From NCBI RefSeq assembly GCF_004345325.1, contig NZ_SLVJ01000011.1, forward strand, positions 62,001 through 126,000: a stretch of 64,000 nucleotides of DNA, read 5' to 3'. Of this stretch, positions 52,558 to 64,000 are shown piece after piece. The notes under the pieces were generated by a model. The model was not told the DNA's origin. It saw nothing but the letters and a program-made list of their open reading frames with translations, and ran no database searches. The stretch is from Acinetobacter calcoaceticus (GTDB lineage: Bacteria > Pseudomonadota > Gammaproteobacteria > Pseudomonadales > Moraxellaceae). A program made the position numbers and the translations under genes. Numbering within the stretch: the first letter of the stretch is position 1; the number at the start of each line of letters is the position of its first letter.

Positions 52558-53417
52558 AGGAGGCGCTTTAACAGCCCCTTCTCCACTTGATAGATCTGTC
52601 CATTCCCGAAGTCGATTTGTTGCTTCACCCCATCGAGGTTCGGGAAACCTTGGACTTTTTCCATTTGAGGTGAGCGCTGGTACTGCCCAGTTCTAGGGTT
52701 ATACATCCAGTAGATATGCCGCTGTTCTGCGATAGTTGCAGCCGATGAAGTATCCGCCAAGACCAGATCATAATAACCATCAAAGTTAATATCCATATAG
52801 TCAACTGCCGCTGTGTCTGCGCTAAAACCATTTAAACTTTGAATGATTTTCTGGCTTTGCTTGTCGATCACATCGATCCATTGAATGCTATTTTGCTGGG
52901 TCTGTGGATTGACTTTGCCATAGAACTTAAACACAAAGGTCGGTTTGTCTTTGACTTTAAATGCCGGTTCAAATGCGATTTGTGCCGCTTGCCCCTGTCC
53001 CTGCTGAAGTAATTGTGCATTGAGATTGCCGCTGTTGGCATTGAGGTTGCCACTGAGTTGATACTCACCTTGCAGGCTATTACCGAGTTCAGAAACCACT
53101 GAGCTAAGATTAAGTTGATTACCTTTTTGCAATCCTTCGAAACGGACCATCTTATCGATATTGAGCAGTGTTAACGTTGCCGATGGATTCCAGATCCCGG
53201 CGGTAAGCTCTAAGAAATACTGCCCATCTGTAGAGCGCAACATGCGCTGCATATTGACTTTGACATCCGATTGTAGCTTGAGTTGAGACTTGCTCACTGC
53301 AGGCTGAGCTGATGCTAAAGTGCTGATGTTTTTTTCCAGCAGTTCAGCATGTGCTGTACTTACAAAACTGGAAAACGTCAAAAGTGCTGCGCTCGATAAC
53401 GTTAAACTTAATTTCAT
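52554..53417 (-). CDS. secreted hypothetical protein, XAC2610-like
   Basis: The 287-residue protein has a clear signal peptide ending FSSFVSTAHAE. The middle is rich in Asn, Gln and Leu (LSGNLNANSGNLNAQLLQQG). The C-terminal third contains DINFDGYYDLVLADTSS, an FG-GAP/calcium-loop-like motif as in XAC2610-type proteins, then YWMYNPRTGQYQRSP. It is probably periplasmic or surface-exposed. Function is unknown. It overlaps the dusA stop region by four bases and is separated from ilvC by a terminator. Confidence 0.75.
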   Translation of the reverse strand: MKLSLTLSSAALLTFSSFVSTAHAELLEKNISTLASAQPAVSKSQLKLQSDVKVNMQRMLRSTDGQYFLELTAGIWNPSATLTLLNIDKMVRFEGLQKGNQLNLSSVVSELGNSLQGEYQLSGNLNANSGNLNAQLLQQGQGQAAQIAFEPAFKVKDKPTFVFKFYGKVNPQTQQNSIQWIDVIDKQSQKIIQSLNGFSADTAAVDYMDINFDGYYDLVLADTSSAATIAEQRHIYWMYNPRTGQYQRSPQMEKVQGFPNLDGVKQQIDFGNGQIYQVEKGLLKRLL

Positions 53418-53480
53418 GCAATGCCCCGATTATAAGTATCATGAAAATCATGATGAGGTTTAGCCCGCTAATTTAGCACA

Positions 53481-53510
53481 AAAAAACCCACGCAATGGCG
53501 TGGGTTTTTT
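53481..53510. terminator. bidirectional terminator after ilvC
   Basis: AAAAAACCCACGC (53481-53493) and GCGTGGGTTTTTT (53498-53510) form a perfect 13-bp stem with an AATG loop and A/T tracts on both sides. It ends ilvC transcription on the minus strand. Confidence 0.9.
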
Positions 53511-53533
53511 AAACTAGAGCAGAACTATAAAAC

Positions 53534-54571
<1,038 letters not shown>

Positions 54572-54593
54572 TTAATGCTTAGAATTAAAAAAA

Positions 54594-55085
54594 TTAGATG
54601 GTGAGTACTTTTTCGCCACGAGCGATACCCGAAACACCAGAACGTACCACTTCTAAAATGGTGTTTTCTGCAAGTGCATCAATAAACGCATCTACTTTTT
54701 CAGTTGTCCCTGCAATTTGGATGGTATAGGTTGTCGGTGTTACATCGACAATTTGGCCACGGAAAATATCTGCAGTCCGTTTGATTTCGTCACGCGCTGA
54801 GCCCAATGCCTTGACTTTGATCAGCATCAGTTCACGCTCAATATGCGGTCCTTCCGACAGGTCTACGACCTTAACAACTTCAACCAATTTGTTGAGTTGC
54901 TTGGTAATTTGTTCGATCTTGTGGTCGTCGCCATAGGTGGTCAAGGTCAGACGCGACAAGGTCGCATCTTCGGTTGGTGCCACGTTTAGGGTTTCGATGT
55001 TATAGCCACGTTGTGAAAACAAACCGACAAGACGAGAAAGCGCACCTGCTTCGTTTTCAACGAGTACAGAAATTATATGTCTCAT
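54594..55085 (-). CDS. ilvH: acetolactate synthase small subunit
   Basis: The 163-residue regulatory subunit starts [20 protein letters not shown], a standard ACT-domain opening that binds valine for feedback inhibition. The C-terminal domain contains [20 protein letters not shown]. The ATG at 55085 overlaps the ilvI stop codon (ATGA-type overlap), showing translational coupling, so the longer frame from 55112 is not used. Confidence 0.96.
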   Translation of the reverse strand: MRHIISVLVENEAGALSRLVGLFSQRGYNIETLNVAPTEDATLSRLTLTTYGDDHKIEQITKQLNKLVEVVKVVDLSEGPHIERELMLIKVKALGSARDEIKRTADIFRGQIVDVTPTTYTIQIAGTTEKVDAFIDALAENTILEVVRSGVSGIARGEKVLTI

Positions 55086-56803
55086 TGTGTACGCTCCCCT
55101 TTTGATAACCACATATCCTGCATCGATTGACCTGCAATCAACATCGGATAAACATGTTCAGTGCGATCGGTCATCACGTTGATAAATACACACTTATCAT
55201 TGATGGCCATCGCTTCGGCTAATTTGCTTTCCAACTCATCGACATGATCAATTTGGATACCAACATGACCATAAGCTTCCATCAACTTCGCAAAATCAGG
55301 TAAAGATTCTACATAAGAGCTAGAATGGCGACCTTCATAATTCATATCCTGCCACTGTTTAACCATACCCAAAGCACGGTTATTTAAGCAGAGAATTTTG
55401 ACGTTCAAACCATATTGCTTACAGGTCGAAAGTTCCTGGATACACATCTGGATCGAGCCTTCACCCGTGATACATACCACTTGTTGATCTGGGAAAGCCA
55501 ATTTAGCAGCCATGGCATACGGTAAACCTACGCCCATCGTGCCTAGACCACCAGAGTTCAACCATTGACGTGGACGGTTGTATTTATAATACATCGCAGC
55601 AAACATTTGATGCTGGCCCACATCCGAAGTGATGATCGCTTCACCTTGGGTAACTTTATATAAGGCTTCAACCACTTGTTGCGGTTTGAGCTCATCGCCC
55701 AATTCATAACGTAAGCCTTGGACTTTACGCCATTCATTGATTTGATCCCACCAAACGCTGATATCTTCAGGATTTGGCTTAGAGACATTCAACTGTTTCA
55801 ACTGTGCCAACATTTCTTGAAGTACAGGCTCTACCGCCCCCACGATTGGGATGTGCGCCATAATGGTCTTAGAAATGGTTGCAGGGTCTACATCAATATG
55901 AATGACCTTAGCATTGGTACAGAATTTTGCAGGGTTATTGGTCACACGGTCATCAAAACGAGCACCGATTGCCAAGATCACGTCTGCATTGTGCATGGCT
56001 AAGTTGGCTTCATAAGTACCGTGCATCCCAAGCATGCCGACAAACTGTGGGTCGCTGCCAGGGAAAGCGCCAAGACCCATTAAGGTATTGGTCACAGGAT
56101 AATTTAATAGATGTGCCAGCTCAGTCAATAAACCTGATGCATTGCCTTGAACCACACCGCCGCCAGTATAAATAATCGGACGTTTGGCATTGATCAACTC
56201 TTCTACCGCTTTACGAATCTGACCCGTATGGCCACGTGATGGCGGCTGATAAGAGCGCATCTTAACTTTTTCTGGATATTCGTAAGCAAATTTCTCAGCA
56301 GGATTGGTTGCATCTTTAGGAATATCAATAACAACTGGGCCTGGACGACCGCTAGAAGCGATATAGAATGCTTTCTTAATGACAGCAGGAATTTCACTCG
56401 CGTGGCGAATTTGGAAACTATGCTTCACGATAGGACGTGAAATTCCGACCATATCCGTTTCTTGGAATGCATCTTCACCGATCAGATGCGATGCAACCTG
56501 ACCAGACAAAATCACCATTGGAATTGAGTCCATGTACGCAGTCGCAATCGGTGTGACCGTATTGGTTGCGCCAGGACCTGAAGTCACCAGGACGACCCCA
56601 GTTTTACCGGTTACACGTGAGTATGCATCTGCCATATGACCAGCAGCTTGCTCATGACGTACGAGATAATGATTGATTTTGTCTTGTTGAAATAGCGCGT
56701 CGTAAATATGTAAAACTGCACCGCCAGGGTACCCGAAAACATGTTCAACGCCCTCGTCCGCTAATGCGCGAACTAGCATTTCACCACCAGATAGAAGTTC
56801 CAA
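55082..56803 (-). CDS. ilvI: acetolactate synthase large subunit
   Basis: The 573-residue TPP/FAD enzyme makes acetolactate or acetohydroxybutyrate. It has [18 protein letters not shown], the catalytic Glu in [38 protein letters not shown], and the TPP-binding [20 protein letters not shown]. It is the first gene of ilvI-ilvH-ilvC. Transcription probably starts in the AT-rich divergent region shared with leuS. Confidence 0.97.
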   Translation of the reverse strand: MELLSGGEMLVRALADEGVEHVFGYPGGAVLHIYDALFQQDKINHYLVRHEQAAGHMADAYSRVTGKTGVVLVTSGPGATNTVTPIATAYMDSIPMVILSGQVASHLIGEDAFQETDMVGISRPIVKHSFQIRHASEIPAVIKKAFYIASSGRPGPVVIDIPKDATNPAEKFAYEYPEKVKMRSYQPPSRGHTGQIRKAVEELINAKRPIIYTGGGVVQGNASGLLTELAHLLNYPVTNTLMGLGAFPGSDPQFVGMLGMHGTYEANLAMHNADVILAIGARFDDRVTNNPAKFCTNAKVIHIDVDPATISKTIMAHIPIVGAVEPVLQEMLAQLKQLNVSKPNPEDISVWWDQINEWRKVQGLRYELGDELKPQQVVEALYKVTQGEAIITSDVGQHQMFAAMYYKYNRPRQWLNSGGLGTMGVGLPYAMAAKLAFPDQQVVCITGEGSIQMCIQELSTCKQYGLNVKILCLNNRALGMVKQWQDMNYEGRHSSSYVESLPDFAKLMEAYGHVGIQIDHVDELESKLAEAMAINDKCVFINVMTDRTEHVYPMLIAGQSMQDMWLSKGERTQ

Positions 56804-60011
<3,208 letters not shown>

Positions 60012-60066
60012 GTCATCACCACCCACCCAAGTCCGTCACCTATCGTAGGTATATAGAGGTAAAAGC

Positions 60067-60651
60067 ATGCACATGGTAAAACGTACTGCAGCAATCATAT
60101 TAACCCTAGGTTTAAGTGCTGGCTTGGTCGGCTGTGGTTTCCACTTAAAAGGCAATTCAACTGAAGCCGTTCCATTGGTCTATACCAAATTGGAACTGGC
60201 CATGCCGAAGAATACTGAACAACTCGAGAAAAAACTTGGTGTTTATCTCAGTGCCGCAGGTGTACAAATGAGCAATTCCAATGATGCTTATGTACTGCGG
60301 GTCTTAGACTACACCCCACGCCGTTTAGAGTTACAAGGTAAATTGATTGAAACCTTATTGCGTTTAAATGTCACCTTCCAAATTGAGGATCGTGCAGGTA
60401 ATCCAATCACCGAACCGCGTACTTTAGTGGCTTCGCGTAGTTATCAATATGATGTGGCTACGGTGAATACTGATGATCAACAATATAATTATTTAAGTGG
60501 AATCTTGGTGGATGATATTGCCCAGCAAATCACCCGTCAGATTTCTGCCAACCGACTGCCAAAGGCTACAGGCAATAGCTTGCAACCAAGTAGCAATAAC
60601 AATGACTCGACCACCCAACGTCAAGCCGTTGAAATTGCACCTGCACCTTGA
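60067..60651 (+). CDS. lptE: LPS-assembly lipoprotein LptE
   Basis: The 194-residue protein has a lipoprotein signal ending GLSAGLVGCGFHLKG and the GFHL start of the mature protein typical of LptE (RlpB), which plugs the LptD barrel during lipopolysaccharide (or lipooligosaccharide) export. AGAGG lies seven bases before the ATG; an ATG at 60073 is a possible alternative. The Ser/Asn/Gln-rich C-terminal tail (NSLQPSSNNNDSTTQRQ) is likely disordered. It lies between leuS and holA. Confidence 0.92.
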   Translation: MHMVKRTAAIILTLGLSAGLVGCGFHLKGNSTEAVPLVYTKLELAMPKNTEQLEKKLGVYLSAAGVQMSNSNDAYVLRVLDYTPRRLELQGKLIETLLRLNVTFQIEDRAGNPITEPRTLVASRSYQYDVATVNTDDQQYNYLSGILVDDIAQQITRQISANRLPKATGNSLQPSSNNNDSTTQRQAVEIAPAP

Positions 60652-60675
60652 GTCTTGGCGCACTTAACAATTGCC

Positions 60676-60785
60676 TTAGACACCCAATATTTGCACATTA
60701 GACATCTGATATTCACGCATTAGACATCTGACATTTGCGCATTAGACATCTAATATTCACGCCTTAGACACCACTATTCATGTCT
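60676..60785. repeat. five-unit 22-bp tandem repeat between lptE and holA
   Basis: TTAGACA begins units at 60676, 60698, 60720, 60742 and 60764, exactly 22 bp apart. Middle units read TTAGACATCTGAtATTCACGCA with one to four differences; the outer two are more degenerate. The array ends 48 bases before the holA start. A 22-bp period is two helical turns. Confidence 0.85.
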
Positions 60786-60833
60786 GAGGCGATCCTACCT
60801 TCGCTCTTTAAAAAGTAAATTGACTGTTCCCGT

Positions 60834-61823
60834 ATGAAAATTGATTATTTGCAAGCACTGAAACGTATCGATGAAGCGCACGGTGCTTGGATCATGCATG
60901 GTCAAGAACCCTTGCTGGAACAAAATTTACTGCAGGCTTTTCGCGAGCACTGGCAGCACAAAGACATCGAACGACAACGTATCGACGTACAAAGTGTCAG
61001 TGATTGGAAAAATGTATTTGCAGCACTGAATAGTCTGTCGTTGTTTTCCGAGCAACTGGCGATTGAAGTGCATGGCAATATCAAACCCGATGCCAACGGT
61101 TTAAAACAACTCAAACATTTTATCCAACAAGATCAAAACAACCTGCTATTGCTGGTGATGCCCAAGCAAGATGGCAATAGCCTCAAGTCCAGTTTTATCC
61201 AAGTGGTAGAGGCCAATGGGGTTTTGGTGACGCTGAGTGCCATCTACCCACAAGATCGTCAACGCATCCTCGGCATCGAAGCTGAAAAACTGCATATCCA
61301 ACTCGATACAGATGCCTGGCAATGGCTAGAACAGCACCATGAACACAATCTATTGGCGGCCAAAAACAGTCTGATGCGTGTGGCAGATACCTTTTCCGAA
61401 GTCGGCAGCATTCAGATTGAACATTTACAACAATGCTTACAAGATCAATCGCGCTATAGCAGCTTTGATCTCAGCGATGCCCTGCTCAATGCCAATCTCA
61501 GCCAATCAATTAAAATTTTTCAATATCTAATCGAGTCTGGTGAAGCCCCAAGTTTGTTGTTATGGACAGTCAGTAAAGAAATGCGCCTGCTGATGCAACT
61601 CTATGAGCAACCGCAAAATGCCATGCAACTCGGCATCTGGAAAAACAAAGTCTCCCTGTATCAAAATGCGCTTCGTCGCCTGCACCCACAAAGCTTTCTG
61701 CTTTGGCCAGGTTTATTGCTACGTGTCGATGCTGCGATCAAAGGCATGAGCCAAGAAAATCCAGAACACCTTTTGCTACAATGCATTGCCGAATTGTGTG
61801 GTCAGCGTCTATTCCAGATTTAA
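60834..61823 (+). CDS. holA: DNA polymerase III subunit delta
   Basis: The 329-residue clamp-loader subunit opens the beta clamp during DNA replication. The beginning, MKIDYLQALKRIDEAHGAWI followed by MHGQEPLLEQNLLQAFREHW, and the middle (NSLSLFSEQLAIEVHGNIKP) match HolA, and the length is normal. It follows lptE after a 182-bp gap containing the 22-bp repeats. Confidence 0.95.
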   Translation: MKIDYLQALKRIDEAHGAWIMHGQEPLLEQNLLQAFREHWQHKDIERQRIDVQSVSDWKNVFAALNSLSLFSEQLAIEVHGNIKPDANGLKQLKHFIQQDQNNLLLLVMPKQDGNSLKSSFIQVVEANGVLVTLSAIYPQDRQRILGIEAEKLHIQLDTDAWQWLEQHHEHNLLAAKNSLMRVADTFSEVGSIQIEHLQQCLQDQSRYSSFDLSDALLNANLSQSIKIFQYLIESGEAPSLLLWTVSKEMRLLMQLYEQPQNAMQLGIWKNKVSLYQNALRRLHPQSFLLWPGLLLRVDAAIKGMSQENPEHLLLQCIAELCGQRLFQI

Positions 61824-61871
61824 GGTTTTAGCTACATTACACTTTGCGGCCAGAGCCTTGGCAGGATGAAT

Positions 61872-61900
61872 GATAAAACGAAAATAATTCACGTTTTATC
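61872..61900. other. hairpin between holA and macA
   Basis: GATAAAACG (61872-61880) and CGTTTTATC (61892-61900) are perfect 9-bp arms with an 11-base loop, 48 bases after holA. No T tract follows, so this is a possible weak terminator or regulator site before macA. Confidence 0.4.
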
Positions 61901-61959
61901 CTCAATTCAACTCTATACTCGGAGCAATTTTTCACGATTAAGCCCAAAAGTTTATCGCT

Positions 61960-63297
61960 ATGCCAAAAATAAAACCAACCAAACTCATCCTCATTGTCGT
62001 TAGCCTCGTCATTATTGCTGCGTTAGCATGGACATTTTTAAAACCCAAACAACAAGCACCACAGTACATCACCACAGAAGTGACCCGTGGCGATATCGAA
62101 GACTCAGTCTTAGCAACAGGTGATTTACAAGCCACCAAAATGGTCAGCGTCGGTGCGCAGGTCTCTGGGCAGGTTAAAAAAATGTTTGTAAAGTTGGGCG
62201 ATCAGGTCAAACAAGGCCAGCAGATCGCTCAGATTGATTCAGTACTACAAGAAAATGAATTCAAAACCGCTGAAGCCAATATTAAAAATCAACAAGCGCA
62301 GTTGGCGGTTAAAAAAGCCAATCTGACCAAAGTTGAAGCCGAATATAAACGTCAACAAAATATGTATGCCCAAGATGCAACCTCTCGCGCTGAATTTGAA
62401 AGCGCACTTGCAGCTTATAAAACCGCAGAAGCAGATATTGCTGCGATCAATGCGCAAATCGAACAATCCTATTTGAAATTGGCCACCACCAAAGAAAACC
62501 TCGGTTATGCCAGTATTGTGGCGCCGATGGATGGCACTGTGGTTGCGATCGTGACCGAGCAAGGTCAAACCGTAAACGCCAACCAATCTGCACCGACCAT
62601 CGTCAAGCTGGCGCAATTGGATACCATGACCATTAAGGCGCAGATTTCTGAAGCTGATGTCATGAAAGTCCAAGAAGGTCAAAAGGTCTATTTCACTACC
62701 TTGGGTGACAGCGAAACCAAACGCTACGCCACTTTACGTCAAGTTGAACCTGCACCTGACTCTATCAATAAAGAAACCACAGCCACCACCACCTCGACCA
62801 CCAGTACTGCGGTGTATTACAACGCGCTGTTTGATGTGCCGAATCCAGATGGCAAATTGCGTATCAACATGACCGCGCAGATTTACATTATCTTGGCTGA
62901 AGCGAAAAATGTATTGATGGTGCCCTCTGCTGCCATCCAAGCCAACAACCGTCCACAACGTGGTAATGCTGCAGGCAAAGCGCCCAAAGCTGAACAAGCT
63001 GCCGCATCACGTCCAGCCAATGCCGATGCTAAAAATGCTGCCGACAAACCAGTACGCTTAGAACTGACAGCCGATGAAAAGGCCCTGGTTGATAAAGGCC
63101 AAGCCACCGTGGCAAACGTTCGTGTACTCAAAGAAGATGGCAGCAGTCAACGGATCCAAGTCTTGGTCGGCCTCAACAATCGCATTAATGCACAAGTGCT
63201 ACGGGGCTTAAGTCAGGGGCAACAAGTGATCATTGCCGATGGTTCCGATGCCTCCAATGACGCTGCCAAACGTGGTAGTCGTGGGGTGAGATTCTAA
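61960..63297 (+). CDS. macA: periplasmic adaptor subunit MacA of a macrolide-type efflux pump
   Basis: The 445-residue membrane-fusion protein has one N-terminal membrane segment ([19 protein letters not shown]), a biotinyl-lipoyl-like part ([20 protein letters not shown]), a coiled-coil hairpin and beta-barrel domains. It includes an Ala/Lys/Gln-rich insertion near residues 325-360 ([20 protein letters not shown]) that is longer than in E. coli MacA. It links the MacB ATPase-permease to an outer-membrane channel for export of macrolides, peptides or lipids. The macB start codon follows by two bases. Confidence 0.92.
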   Translation: MPKIKPTKLILIVVSLVIIAALAWTFLKPKQQAPQYITTEVTRGDIEDSVLATGDLQATKMVSVGAQVSGQVKKMFVKLGDQVKQGQQIAQIDSVLQENEFKTAEANIKNQQAQLAVKKANLTKVEAEYKRQQNMYAQDATSRAEFESALAAYKTAEADIAAINAQIEQSYLKLATTKENLGYASIVAPMDGTVVAIVTEQGQTVNANQSAPTIVKLAQLDTMTIKAQISEADVMKVQEGQKVYFTTLGDSETKRYATLRQVEPAPDSINKETTATTTSTTSTAVYYNALFDVPNPDGKLRINMTAQIYIILAEAKNVLMVPSAAIQANNRPQRGNAAGKAPKAEQAAASRPANADAKNAADKPVRLELTADEKALVDKGQATVANVRVLKEDGSSQRIQVLVGLNNRINAQVLRGLSQGQQVIIADGSDASNDAAKRGSRGVRF

Positions 63298-63299
63298 TC

Positions 63300-64000
63300 A
63301 TGGATCAGCAAAAACAACCTCTACTTGAGGTCAATCAACTGATTCGTGAATTCCCTGCGGGTGAGTCCACGGTTCAGATTTTAAAAAGTATTGATCTTAA
63401 AATTTATGCGGGTGAATTGGTCGCGATCGTCGGCCAATCGGGATCGGGTAAGTCCACCCTGATGAATATCTTGGGCTGTCTAGACCGCCCGACTTCGGGA
63501 AGTTACCAAGTCAGTGGTCGTGAAACCCGTGAACTAGAGCCTGATGAGTTGGCGCAACTGCGTCGTGAATATTTTGGCTTTATCTTTCAGCGCTATCATT
63601 TACTCGGTGATCTCAATGCTGCGGGGAATGTCGAAGTCCCTGCGATTTATGCCGGAATGGATGCGGCAACGCGTCAAGCGCGTTCCAAAGAAATCCTCAC
63701 CGATCTAGGCTTGGCTGATAAAACCCAAAACCGCCCCAGTCAACTTTCTGGTGGTCAGCAACAACGGGTTTCGATTGCACGTGCATTGATGAATGGTGGT
63801 GACGTCATTCTTGCCGATGAACCTACAGGTGCCTTGGACAAAAATAGTGGTGTTGAGGTGATGCGTATATTACGTGAGCTCAATGCCAAAGGTCATACCA
63901 TTATCTTGGTCACGCATGATATGAATGTCGCCAAAAATGCGACCCGTATCATTGAGATCAGTGATGGCAATATCATCTCCGACCTCCCCAATATCCCTGA
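63300..64000 (+). CDS. macB: MacB ABC transporter (N-terminal ATPase domain, cut by window edge)
   Basis: The ATG at 63300 begins [20 protein letters not shown]. Visible parts include Walker A GQSGSGKS, the Q-loop [20 protein letters not shown], the signature [14 protein letters not shown] and Walker [12 protein letters not shown]. These are typical of MacB and related LolD-like ATPases. The membrane domain lies past the window end. It forms an efflux system with the upstream macA. Confidence 0.94.
   Translation, partial: MDQQKQPLLEVNQLIREFPAGESTVQILKSIDLKIYAGELVAIVGQSGSGKSTLMNILGCLDRPTSGSYQVSGRETRELEPDELAQLRREYFGFIFQRYHLLGDLNAAGNVEVPAIYAGMDAATRQARSKEILTDLGLADKTQNRPSQLSGGQQQRVSIARALMNGGDVILADEPTGALDKNSGVEVMRILRELNAKGHTIILVTHDMNVAKNATRIIEISDGNIISDLPNIP

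Overview
The window reads as a chromosomal segment of an Acinetobacter-like gammaproteobacterium (family Moraxellaceae). This is an inference from the moderately AT-rich DNA, the split pntA/pntB transhydrogenase, the ilvI-ilvH-ilvC order, the leuS-lptE-holA-macAB block, and the look of the proteins. No search was run. Genes are densely packed on both strands. I saw no rRNA, tRNA or CRISPR array.

Layout. 1-1808: proton-translocating transhydrogenase (pntA1-pntA2-pntB, minus strand, pntB cut by the window edge). 2622-6724: an EamA transporter, an LD-carboxypeptidase, soxR, and a divergent ridA-like/MFS pair whose promoter contains a SoxR-type operator in a 19-bp spacer. 6827-12523: biotin-dependent urea degradation by allophanate hydrolase and urea carboxylase. 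12846-13415: an HdeD-like membrane protein. 13613-21579: a probable cobalamin-independent ethanolamine route (permease, kinase, phospho-lyase, with AraC and DeoR regulators), interrupted by an orphan sulfonate-type binding protein and a small lipoprotein. 21576-23453: tautomerase-like protein, LysR regulator and GNAT acetyltransferase.

23728-37031 is the most system-like part. Two closely related peptide-type ABC binding proteins flank a TonB-dependent receptor and its own tonB-exbB-exbD-exbD set, and the second is followed by two permeases and a double ATPase. Together these could carry one type of substrate from outside the cell to the cytoplasm. 37791-41574 holds a membrane-anchored HExxH metallopeptidase candidate and a row of small unknown genes, two of them paralogous. 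41725-47983 is a catabolic-looking cluster: AraC regulator, DUF1302 outer-membrane protein, ACS-type MFS carrier, carboxymuconolactone-decarboxylase-like protein and SDR oxidoreductase.

48.3-51.5 kb is a small AT-rich accessory patch. It contains remnants of IS256- and IS3-family transposases, a lipoprotein gene with a G7 tract at its start, small membrane proteins and a possible DUF7079 protein. It ends in a direct repeat of the dusA 5' end, a known integration site. From 51.5 kb to the end the content is core: dusA, a secreted protein, ilvC-ilvH-ilvI, leuS, lptE, holA, macA and the start of macB. A 22-bp tandem repeat lies between lptE and holA.
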